This document shows positions 26,873 through 34,711 of a stretch of 34,711 nucleotides of DNA, in pieces. Source of the stretch: an uncultured Caryophanales bacterium (GTDB lineage Bacteria > Bacillota_I > Bacilli_A > RF39 > UBA660). The position numbers and the translations under genes were made by a program. The DNA lies in assembly GCA_947164795.1 (NCBI GenBank), contig CAMUXV010000008.1:1-34711 (forward strand). Direction: 5' to 3'. The notes under the pieces are model-generated. The model made no database searches, was not told the origin of the DNA, and was given only the letters and a program-made list of their open reading frames with translations. Each line of letters opens with the position of its first letter. Positions within the stretch are counted from its first letter, which is position 1.

Positions 26873-27832
26873 CTAGTATTTATAGAAGCCTTCTCCTGAT
26901 GATTTACCCACTTTGCCTTCACTGATATATTTATTTAGAATATCTAGCATTCCATCAAAATTATAAGGTAACATCATTTTCTTTAATAATGGATCAAAGA
27001 CATTAGGTACTTTTTGATATTCTAAGACGATATTTTTAGCTGTTTCTAAGCCAACGGTATCTATTATTTGGAAAGGGCCCTTAGGAGCTCCTGTTCCTAG
27101 TGTCCATGCTTTATCGATTGTTTCTGGATCAGATATACCATTTGCTACTAAATCCATTGCAGATAGTAAAAATGGTACTAACATAGAATTTAGAATATAT
27201 CCAGATTTTTCTTCTTTAGCCGCTAGTGGTATCATATTAATTGCTTTTGCAAATTCAATTATTTCATTAAAATATTGTTCATCAGTATCATCATGACCCA
27301 TTATTTCTGCGATATTGTTTTTCCATATGGAATTAGCAAAATGCATAGCTAAATATTTATTTGGTCTACCAGTGTATTTTGCTAACTTAGACGGTAATAA
27401 TGTTGATGAGTTAGTTACTACCACTGTTTTTTCTGGTAGATATTCTGCTATCTGTTTATAGAAAGATGCCTTAATATCAAAGTTTTCAGTAATTGACTCT
27501 ATTACTAAATCAGCATTCTCTAGGGCCTTTTCTTGCTCTGTTTCAATAGTAATATTATCTATGGCTTTATCTACTTTATCTAAACATTCTTTTTTATCAA
27601 ATGAATCGATATTACTAATTCCCCTGGCCCAATTATTTTCTCCTTTTGGATTCATTAATTCAATTGTTTCTTTATAAGTATTAGAAAGTTTTTCTAACTT
27701 ATTTTTTACTTCTTCACTACTATCTTCTTTTCTAATTAATATAGTCACATAAAATCCACAGTAGGCACTTTGAAAAGCTATTTGACTTCCTAAGATTCCT
27801 CCTCCTGCTACGACTATTTTTTTGTAATTCAT
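26873..27832 (-). CDS. 3-hydroxyacyl-CoA dehydrogenase family protein
   Basis: GGGILGSQIAFQSAYCGF Rossmann, ITENFDIKASFYKQ, NSSTLLPSKLA, HFANSIW, SGEGFYKY. Confidence 0.9.
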   Translation of the reverse strand: MNYKKIVVAGGGILGSQIAFQSAYCGFYVTILIRKEDSSEEVKNKLEKLSNTYKETIELMNPKGENNWARGISNIDSFDKKECLDKVDKAIDNITIETEQEKALENADLVIESITENFDIKASFYKQIAEYLPEKTVVVTNSSTLLPSKLAKYTGRPNKYLAMHFANSIWKNNIAEIMGHDDTDEQYFNEIIEFAKAINMIPLAAKEEKSGYILNSMLVPFLLSAMDLVANGISDPETIDKAWTLGTGAPKGPFQIIDTVGLETAKNIVLEYQKVPNVFDPLLKKMMLPYNFDGMLDILNKYISEGKVGKSSGEGFYKY

Positions 27833-27844
27833 AATTTATTCCTC

Positions 27845-28051
27845 CTATTTATTCGTTTCTATTATTTCATATTCTGGATTTTTATAAGAATTTTCATTAT
27901 ATTCATAATCTCCTGGATTAGACATATTTAAAGTCTCGCTTCCATCTCTAGTACAACTACATAGATATAATGCATGGCTCTCGGCTTCTTCATATGTATC
28001 AAATATTTCATCGTCCTCTTCACCATTAAATATAACTTTATATTTAGACAT
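27845..28051 (-). CDS. Small hypothetical protein
   Basis: 68-aa ORF, 12 bp upstream of the HCDH gene start. Confidence 0.55.
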   Translation of the reverse strand: MSKYKVIFNGEEDDEIFDTYEEAESHALYLCSCTRDGSETLNMSNPGDYEYNENSYKNPEYEIIETNK

Positions 28052-28165
28052 ATTATTTATCTCCCTTCTACTTAATATTATTTTATCACAATTTATTTAT
28101 TTTAACTAATTTTTTCTTTTTTTATGTCAAGTAGATGTAAATAAAAAGTATAAGATGTTTTATTC

Positions 28166-28954
28166 TTATACTCTACTCTTTATTTTCTTAATTCCAAGAG
28201 GAATAATGAATACAATATTAAAGGCGATATAATATAGTATTAGCATTAAACATGGATTTAATATTTGCATATTAATTGATGTTAAATAACTAGCTATATC
28301 TTCAAAGATAGGAATACCTCCTAGATTTAGATATAGCATAAAATCAAAATTATAGATAAAATCAATCGGTATTATAAATATTGATATTAATAGATGGAAT
28401 AGATATCCACGTAATATTGTTTTATATTCTATTTCGACATAATTTGTTATTATAAGTAATAATCCTAAAAATACCATTAGAAAATGCCATATCATTGAAT
28501 AAAAGGCTCCAAAAGAAAAGAAGGGATAATACTTAAAAGCATTCAGATAAAGCATTGTGGCAATACCTCCGACTACTCCACCAGTAGATAACCAGGAGTC
28601 TGCGAGCACTTTTAATTTTCCTTTTCCGAATCCAGATATTATTCCTGCGAGCATTATTATTGAACATGTATCAAATGGAAGTAATCCAGTATTAAATGAG
28701 CCTGATAATTTGATATCATATATTGATTCCCATGTTGTTTTTGCGATATATATTATTATTAAGAAAACACTAACTACTCTAATAATTTTATTTACTTTTT
28801 CTTTTGATATTTTTCTTAAAGATATTAGTAAAACTGTCATAAAAATAATAGATATTATTAAATATACATACTGAGCAATACTTCCATAGTCTTGACCAGT
28901 GTATCCGATAATATTATATTTATAATCAAAAAAATTATAATTACCTCTAAACAT
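28166..28954 (-). CDS. YwaF-like (TIGR02206-type) integral membrane protein
   Basis: Multiple TM helices; PFDTCSIIMLAG and SIMWHFLMVFLGLLLI pattern. Confidence 0.7.
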   Translation of the reverse strand: MFRGNYNFFDYKYNIIGYTGQDYGSIAQYVYLIISIIFMTVLLISLRKISKEKVNKIIRVVSVFLIIIYIAKTTWESIYDIKLSGSFNTGLLPFDTCSIIMLAGIISGFGKGKLKVLADSWLSTGGVVGGIATMLYLNAFKYYPFFSFGAFYSMIWHFLMVFLGLLLIITNYVEIEYKTILRGYLFHLLISIFIIPIDFIYNFDFMLYLNLGGIPIFEDIASYLTSINMQILNPCLMLILYYIAFNIVFIIPLGIKKIKSRV

Positions 28955-28980
28955 CTTTATCGCCTCTTTAATTCTTTATT

Positions 28981-29487
28981 TTATATCCATTCTTCTATTT
29001 TTTGTTTTGAATTAATAGCTTCTGATCCTAATATTGCAATACCCTCTGATACATTAGCACCAATACATATTTCTTTAAGTTGTCTAGGTACTCCGGATAG
29101 TCCTGATCCTTCATGGGTAGTAAATGGTCTAATAGTTTTATCAGTAAAATCTAAACCATTTAAAGCAGTAAACATTTCTTCAGGCATTCCTCCCCAATAT
29201 ATTGGGGAGCCTATATATATTACTTCATATGATGATATATCCGGAACATTTTCTTTAATAGGAGCATTCTTTGTTCTTGTTCTTTCTTTTGCTTCCTCGA
29301 TACATGTCATGTAATTTTTAGAATATGGTACTAGAGGTTCTACTTTAAATAAATCAGCCCCAGTTAAATCATGAATATATTCTGCGACTATTTCGGTATT
29401 TCCTTTATCTACGTATTTCATTTCACCACCAAAATAGTTTTCATCTGCCCTACTAAAATATATAATTAAACTTTTTTTATCTTTCAT
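28981..29487 (-). CDS. Flavodoxin
   Basis: KKSLIIYFSRADENYF, NTEIVAEYI, YIGSPIYWGGMPEEMFTALNGLDFTDKTIRPFTTHEGSGL. Confidence 0.88.
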   Translation of the reverse strand: MKDKKSLIIYFSRADENYFGGEMKYVDKGNTEIVAEYIHDLTGADLFKVEPLVPYSKNYMTCIEEAKERTRTKNAPIKENVPDISSYEVIYIGSPIYWGGMPEEMFTALNGLDFTDKTIRPFTTHEGSGLSGVPRQLKEICIGANVSEGIAILGSEAINSKQKIEEWI

Positions 29488-29500
29488 ATTTTTGTTCTCC

Positions 29501-29521
29501 TTTATGATATTGTATCATAAA
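29501..29521 (-). promoter_or_regulatory. Candidate operator overlapping the flavodoxin promoter
   Basis: Perfect 9-3-9 palindrome TTTATGATA-TTG-TATCATAAA; minus strand contains extended -10 TGATACAAT. Confidence 0.5.
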
Positions 29522-29553
29522 ATATTTTATTTATAAAGGTATAAAGACTTAAA

Positions 29554-29578
29554 AAGACTAAGAATAAATCTTAATCTT
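29554..29578 (-). terminator. Terminator of the 729-aa ORF (copy A)
   Basis: AAGATTAAGA-TTTAT-TCTTAGTCTT then TTTTT on the minus strand. Confidence 0.75.
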
Positions 29579-29606
29579 AATTATTTATTTAATTTTTCAT
29601 GATTAG

Positions 29607-31796
29607 TTACTTTTGATATTTTTTTTCATTATTATTTAATAATTCTTTGTATATAAGTAATAATTTTTCATACAAATATTCCTTCTTTTTATCTTCAATT
29701 AATAAATCATAATTATAGTATATATCTTCACCATTGACCTTTTTACTTATTCCATTCAACTTATAAGAATAGCCATTTTTTCTAAGATCGAATTCTAATT
29801 GCAAAAATGTTTTTCCCATTAATGTCTTTGCAAATTTTTCTCTAAATTTACCTTGATTTTTAATAATTCTTAATAATTTATTTGGCTTCATCGTCATTAA
29901 TTCTTCAGTTTTATAAAAGTCACTTTCTTTTTCTCTTACAGTTCCATATCCAATTATTGACACATCTTTTTTTGGATATGATAGATCTTTATCTTTTCTC
30001 ATTAACCTATCCATTATTCTTTGAATCATTCTAATATGCGGTTGTTCTTGTAATTTTTCATCATCAACATCTGTTTCTTTATAAGGAGGAGTTTTTTCTT
30101 GCTTTTTTGGTAAATCTGCTATACCAAACGAATAGTTAATTACATCTTTTATACCATTTTGGAGCATTCCTTCCATATATAATTTTAAATTATTATAGTC
30201 TTCTATACTTTTGTTATTATCTGCAACTTCACCCTGATCTTTACTATCATTTTTTCTTCTATATATAGTATCAAAGTCTTTTTCCATTTCATCGACGTCT
30301 TTGTTTTCCAATGATAATATTACTTGTTTTATTAAATCTAGATTTATTAAACGTTTTCTTTTTGAATCTTCAATTGTTAAGTTTAATTCATCATTTTTTG
30401 TATTATTATCCTTTATATTTAAATCTCTTTTAAGTTTGGCACAAAGTGTTTTAACGGCTTTTCTTAGATACTTATTAATTGTTTGTTTTTGTTTTTCATA
30501 TTCTTTTTTATCATAACTTACAATAAATATATCAGGTTTTAAATTTGCCCAATAATCATTCTTTTTATAATGATACAATATGTCATCTACTATTATCCAT
30601 TTTAAATCGACATCATTTGTATCCGGATTAACTTTGACTATAATTTCACATTCATTACCAAATTTTTTACTTATAATATTTAGCATATGTATTTCATTTC
30701 TATTCAAATTATCTAATGATATGTCAGTTAGTTTTCTTCTTTCATCTTCAGGTATTGTTATTCCATCCTCTGCTTTAGTAATTAAATCTTTTGTATGATC
30801 GGTATAAGTTATATCATAATCTTTTGATTTTTGATAATCTAAGATTATTTCTGGAATTCTTTTATATTCATATACTTTAATAAAGGTTAAACATTTTTCA
30901 AAGCTTTTTATTAAATATTTTTTTAAGTTTGGCATTTCAGTTTTACTAAGTCTATTTTCTTCGATTAATTTTTTTAAATCTTCTTCCAAATGAAGATATA
31001 AATACTGTAGATAATTATCTGGGCTATGTTTCATATTGTTTTCATTTAAATAGCTATTATATAATTTTAAAATAATTTCCTCATCGTCATAGATGGGGTT
31101 TTTTACTCCTAATAAATGTGGTAATTCACTTTTAGAAATTGAAAAATCTAGATTTAATCCCCTATGTATTGATTCATCTATTTCTTTGGAATGAAAAGAA
31201 TAATCCCTACCAAATTCTTTTTCATCATAATTTAGTATTGCTTCTCTTAAGCAATTAAAATATTTACTTAAATTTTCTATTTTCAAATTATCATTAGTTT
31301 CCATCTGTTTTATTTCTGATTGATAATTTCTGATATGTTCTTCTTCTTTTTTTCTTTTTTTAGCTATTTTCGATTCGCTTTCGAAATATTCTATTAATGC
31401 TTTAATACAATTAGTATCTTTGCTTTCTATACAATAATTTATCAAGCCATCAATATAATTACTTTTTTTATCATAATCTATAAAATCAATATCTGATGCA
31501 AAATACTTGAGTAGTTTATTATACGATTTTTTTAAATCTAGATTATTATTATATTCTAAATAGTTTTTATAATCATTATACAACATAGTATCTATTTTAA
31601 AGATAGTTTCATCTTTTAGTAATTTTTTTTCTTTTTTTGTTAAGTAATTGTAATTATTATCAATATATTTTTCAATTAAAATCTTATTTTCTTCATTTAT
31701 ATATATTTTATTATTCTCCTCTAAATCAAAGATATAATTATTATTTTTTTTAATATACTTTATAAGTTCTTCTATATTTATATTATTATCATTCAT
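29607..31796 (-). CDS. Large hypothetical protein
   Basis: 729-aa ORF with GGAGG RBS upstream and terminator downstream; Lys/Asn-rich, helical, no recognised domain. Confidence 0.7.
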   Translation of the reverse strand: MNDNNINIEELIKYIKKNNNYIFDLEENNKIYINEENKILIEKYIDNNYNYLTKKEKKLLKDETIFKIDTMLYNDYKNYLEYNNNLDLKKSYNKLLKYFASDIDFIDYDKKSNYIDGLINYCIESKDTNCIKALIEYFESESKIAKKRKKEEEHIRNYQSEIKQMETNDNLKIENLSKYFNCLREAILNYDEKEFGRDYSFHSKEIDESIHRGLNLDFSISKSELPHLLGVKNPIYDDEEIILKLYNSYLNENNMKHSPDNYLQYLYLHLEEDLKKLIEENRLSKTEMPNLKKYLIKSFEKCLTFIKVYEYKRIPEIILDYQKSKDYDITYTDHTKDLITKAEDGITIPEDERRKLTDISLDNLNRNEIHMLNIISKKFGNECEIIVKVNPDTNDVDLKWIIVDDILYHYKKNDYWANLKPDIFIVSYDKKEYEKQKQTINKYLRKAVKTLCAKLKRDLNIKDNNTKNDELNLTIEDSKRKRLINLDLIKQVILSLENKDVDEMEKDFDTIYRRKNDSKDQGEVADNNKSIEDYNNLKLYMEGMLQNGIKDVINYSFGIADLPKKQEKTPPYKETDVDDEKLQEQPHIRMIQRIMDRLMRKDKDLSYPKKDVSIIGYGTVREKESDFYKTEELMTMKPNKLLRIIKNQGKFREKFAKTLMGKTFLQLEFDLRKNGYSYKLNGISKKVNGEDIYYNYDLLIEDKKKEYLYEKLLLIYKELLNNNEKKYQK

Positions 31797-31876
31797 ATTT
31801 TTCCTCCAGTTTATGTATTTTTTATACTCAAATTAATTATATCATAGTTTTTTTATCAAGTATAGTATCTAACTAA

Positions 31877-31949
31877 AGGAAATATCTCCTACAAGAGTAT
31901 GGAAAAATAACGAAGTTATTTTGGGCAGCGAAGCGGTTAATAAAAAAAG
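31877..31949. repeat. Intergenic two-hairpin element, copy 2
   Basis: AGGAAATATCTCCT hairpin, GAGTATGGA, AAAATAAC-GAA-GTTATTTT hairpin, GGGCAGCGAAGCGGTTAATAAAAAAAG; related to 14465-14542. Confidence 0.65.
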
Positions 31950-31971
31950 ACTAAGAATAAATCTTAATCTT
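31947..31971 (-). terminator. Terminator of the flavin reductase gene (copy B, same 25-mer as copy A)
   Basis: AAGATTAAGA-TTTAT-TCTTAGTCTT then TTTTTTT on the minus strand. Confidence 0.8.
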
Positions 31972-31973
31972 AA

Positions 31974-32543
31974 TTACTTATTTTTTATTTGTAAACCATC
32001 TTTAAAAGCATTTCCTACTCTTTCAGTAACTTTATAATAGCCATGAGTAAATGGATCAAAAGCTATAGCATTAACGAGTGATATATCAAGATTATCTCCG
32101 TTCATTACCTTAGTATCAGCAGTTACATTTACTATTTTACCAATTACTCCTGCTCCTAAAGGGTCACTTTGATATTCAATAAATTCACATTCCATGCAGA
32201 TAGGAAATTCATTTATAATAGGAGCATCAACATACTCTGATTTTACACTGGTAAGTGAAGTATTCTCAAACTTATTTGGAGTATTATTACCAGAAACCAT
32301 ACCCAAATAGTCTGCTTCTACTACTTGAGAAGAGTCAGCTAGACTTACTGTAAAGGCCCCTCTTTCTTTAATATTTTTAACCGTTTTATGTGTTTCGGTT
32401 AAGTTAAGTATTATTTTATCTCGATCTAACATTGTACCCCAAGCAGCATTCATTACGTTAATACTATTGTCTTCATTATATGTCGCAATCATTAATACAG
32501 GCATCGGAAAGATTGCTTCCGTTGTTTTAATTTGTTTTCTCAT
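31974..32543 (-). CDS. Flavin reductase-like/flavoredoxin family protein
   Basis: FPMPVLMIATYNEDNSINVMNAAWGTM, ETHKTVKNIKERGAFTVSLA, AIAFDPFTHGYYKV. Confidence 0.88.
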   Translation of the reverse strand: MRKQIKTTEAIFPMPVLMIATYNEDNSINVMNAAWGTMLDRDKIILNLTETHKTVKNIKERGAFTVSLADSSQVVEADYLGMVSGNNTPNKFENTSLTSVKSEYVDAPIINEFPICMECEFIEYQSDPLGAGVIGKIVNVTADTKVMNGDNLDISLVNAIAFDPFTHGYYKVTERVGNAFKDGLQIKNK

Positions 32544-32564
32544 TTATTTATCATCCTTTCTTTT

Positions 32565-34466
32565 TTATCTTCTAGCTTCAAATTTATTTTTTTCATAACT
32601 ACCATTAAAATAGTCATAGTCTCTTATTCCATTAATATATTTAAACTTATCCTCATAATATTTTTTATTTTCAAAATACTTTTTAGAACTTACCAATATA
32701 ATACCTAAATCCTGGTTTTTAGCGGCTTCAATATCTTGCTCAGATATCTCATCAACACAATATAAAGCTATTCTTTTTAATTCGGGTATTTTCTTATCAA
32801 TATCTGTTGGTTTTGTTCCTTGTTCTAATATTAATATTTCTGAATAACTACCTGCTGATAGGCCTGTTATTTCTTCAGGCATCATCAATGGATGAACACG
32901 ACTTGTTGCCTTATCTACAGAATTAAATGGTTTAAACATAGTAAATGAATCAAATGGATAAACATGAACTATTTGGTCGGGATTTAATTCTTCAGCATCA
33001 TATAGAAAAGTATTAGATTTTTTAGAATCTCCATATATCGCAACGCAATCGTTTCCTACTAGGGAATATGAGTGTCCAGTTGGCAATTCATCAGGAACGT
33101 GTCTACTACTTTTTACTATTCCAAAGAATGGTTCATCATGCATTACATAAACATCTACTCCATATTGCTGTGATAGTTTGCTATCTCGATATTTTTTTAT
33201 TGATTCTCTAGTTAAAGAGTATTCTTTTATAGCTTCATTAACAATATATCTAGCGTATGACATATCATCATAGAATATTTCCTTCATATTTATTTTCTTT
33301 AATGTATTATGTAGTTCTTTCTTTTCTTCTACAGATAGATAGTCAATATTAGATATTTGTTCATATAATTCTGCGTGTTCTTTTGGTAATACTACATTAC
33401 CATCATAATAAAATCTTAATAGTTCTCTTACATCAATCATTATATTATGATAATTTTCTTCAAAACTATAATCTATAATATAATTAGATAATTCCCTGTC
33501 ACTTAGTTCTTTTAAGTATTCATATACACCATTTATATTACTTTTTTTATATTTTTCTTCTAATATCATATTGATATCATCATCATCATAATTATTTATT
33601 AATCTTATATATTGATGTCTATATTTAAAATAATTATCATCATCATTTTCTTTGGCAGACTCTTTCATTTTTTTAAATGATTCAAATATTTCTTTATATG
33701 GTGAAATACATATATTATCATTATAACTATTAATAAAATTATCTTCTTTGGTTTTTATATAATTATTTACTTCATCAGTATTAGTGACATATTCTAAATC
33801 ATTTACTATTTTTCGTACTTTAAATATATCATAATTTTTTAGTAATCTTTCTGCTAAATCTTTTTTAACCATATTAATAGGAATATTTATTTCTGGTACT
33901 TTTTTGTCATACATATTTCGTTGTTCAACGGCATTTAAGAATGATTGTTTTGCTGTAGCAACAAAATTTTCGATATTTATACGTGAATCTGATAAATCAA
34001 TATTATAATTAGCAATTATTTTATTAACAATTTCTTCTTTACCTAAATTAATCAGTTCATATAAAGTATCAGTTCCATATGGCCAATTATCTAATTTTTT
34101 TAAGATATACTCTTTATTAAAATAGCTTAAAAACACTACTAGTTCTTTAATACTAGGATTTAAACTTAAATACTTATTTATCATTACTTCATATGTTTCA
34201 TCTTTCATACTATTTAAATTAGCATAATAGTAACTCAAATCAGTTTTAAAAAACAGATTTAAAAATGCTTCTTTTTGAAACAACTCATCCTTGTACTTTG
34301 AAAAGGCTAAAATATAATTAATTCTATCTTCTTTTAAAGGACTTTTTTCTAAGATCGATAATCCTTCTTCATTCAATAATTCTAATATTTTTCCACTATA
34401 ATCTGTTTCTAAGAATCTTGAGAATTCTCCTTTACTATAATCATTAATTATTTCACTTCTATTCAT
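32565..34466 (-). CDS. Large hypothetical protein
   Basis: 633-aa ORF with RBS; no recognised domain; distinct C-terminal region VYVMHDEPFFGIVKSSRHVPDELPTGHSYSLVG... Confidence 0.7.
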   Translation of the reverse strand: MNRSEIINDYSKGEFSRFLETDYSGKILELLNEEGLSILEKSPLKEDRINYILAFSKYKDELFQKEAFLNLFFKTDLSYYYANLNSMKDETYEVMINKYLSLNPSIKELVVFLSYFNKEYILKKLDNWPYGTDTLYELINLGKEEIVNKIIANYNIDLSDSRINIENFVATAKQSFLNAVEQRNMYDKKVPEINIPINMVKKDLAERLLKNYDIFKVRKIVNDLEYVTNTDEVNNYIKTKEDNFINSYNDNICISPYKEIFESFKKMKESAKENDDDNYFKYRHQYIRLINNYDDDDINMILEEKYKKSNINGVYEYLKELSDRELSNYIIDYSFEENYHNIMIDVRELLRFYYDGNVVLPKEHAELYEQISNIDYLSVEEKKELHNTLKKINMKEIFYDDMSYARYIVNEAIKEYSLTRESIKKYRDSKLSQQYGVDVYVMHDEPFFGIVKSSRHVPDELPTGHSYSLVGNDCVAIYGDSKKSNTFLYDAEELNPDQIVHVYPFDSFTMFKPFNSVDKATSRVHPLMMPEEITGLSAGSYSEILILEQGTKPTDIDKKIPELKRIALYCVDEISEQDIEAAKNQDLGIILVSSKKYFENKKYYEDKFKYINGIRDYDYFNGSYEKNKFEARR

Positions 34467-34605
34467 GATACCTCCTATTAATATTATAGCAAAAAAGACT
34501 AGTTTTATCTAGCCTTTCATATTTAATTAATTATTCTTTGCTTTTATTGCAGCTTGTACTATAGGCAAGTTCGAGCCGATTAAGACTAACATGAATTATC
34601 GTGAT

Positions 34606-34711
34606 CTATTTATTTTCTAATTTATATATTACCTTTTCTTTATTTTTATTAAATAATTCCTTTTCTCTATTTGCTTCTTTATTTAATAATATTAATCTTT
34701 CTTTTTTATTA
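34606..34711 (-). CDS. C-terminal end of a CDS running off the window (Lys-rich)
   Basis: Open minus frame ...KKERLILLNKEANREKELFNKNKEKVIYKLENK* to the window edge. Confidence 0.45.
   Translation of the reverse strand, partial: NKKERLILLNKEANREKELFNKNKEKVIYKLENK

Noticed and set aside
28557-29314. 105-aa and 140-aa plus-strand ORFs
   Set aside because: Antisense to the YwaF-like and flavodoxin genes, which have clear family motifs

Overview
AT-rich bacterial chromosomal window, probably from a Firmicutes/Mollicutes-like lineage. Standard code 11 is supported because TGA terminates the SDR ORF in an ATGA overlap at 3758-3761. Most genes lie on the minus strand. Housekeeping genes include argS, rpmF, a DUF177 gene, a ftsK/spoIIIE translocase, ferredoxin, Fe/Mn SOD, 3-hydroxyacyl-CoA dehydrogenase, flavodoxin, flavin reductase, and tRNA-Leu/tRNA-Ile2. 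Several accessory loci stand out. (1) A ~3.94 kb tyrosine-integrase island (core to core 14872-18819) has split a chromosomal tRNA-Arg(CCT) gene inside its anticodon loop. The two halves lie at 14835-14879 and 18812-18851. The island carries its own complete, divergent tRNA-Arg(CCT) at 18643-18719, plus ASCH, GNAT, class-I glutamine amidotransferase and NUDIX cargo. The replacement tRNA and cargo lie directly downstream of the promoter of the broken host tRNA. (2) A tightly packed five-gene operon (48-4486) encodes an SDR, a HAD-phosphatase/APH-like kinase fusion, a divergent NDP-kinase-like protein retaining N-x-x-H-x-x-D, a GT2 glycosyltransferase and a pol-beta-type nucleotidyltransferase. 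(3) A hybrid sensor kinase has lost its phospho-acceptor His (NMTNEIR in place of NMSHEIR) and its G2 box but keeps an intact receiver. (4) Two copies of an intergenic hairpin element show compensatory base changes. (5) A hairpin occludes the start codon of an SDR gene. All calls were made by eye from the sequence and the supplied ORF track; no homology search was run.
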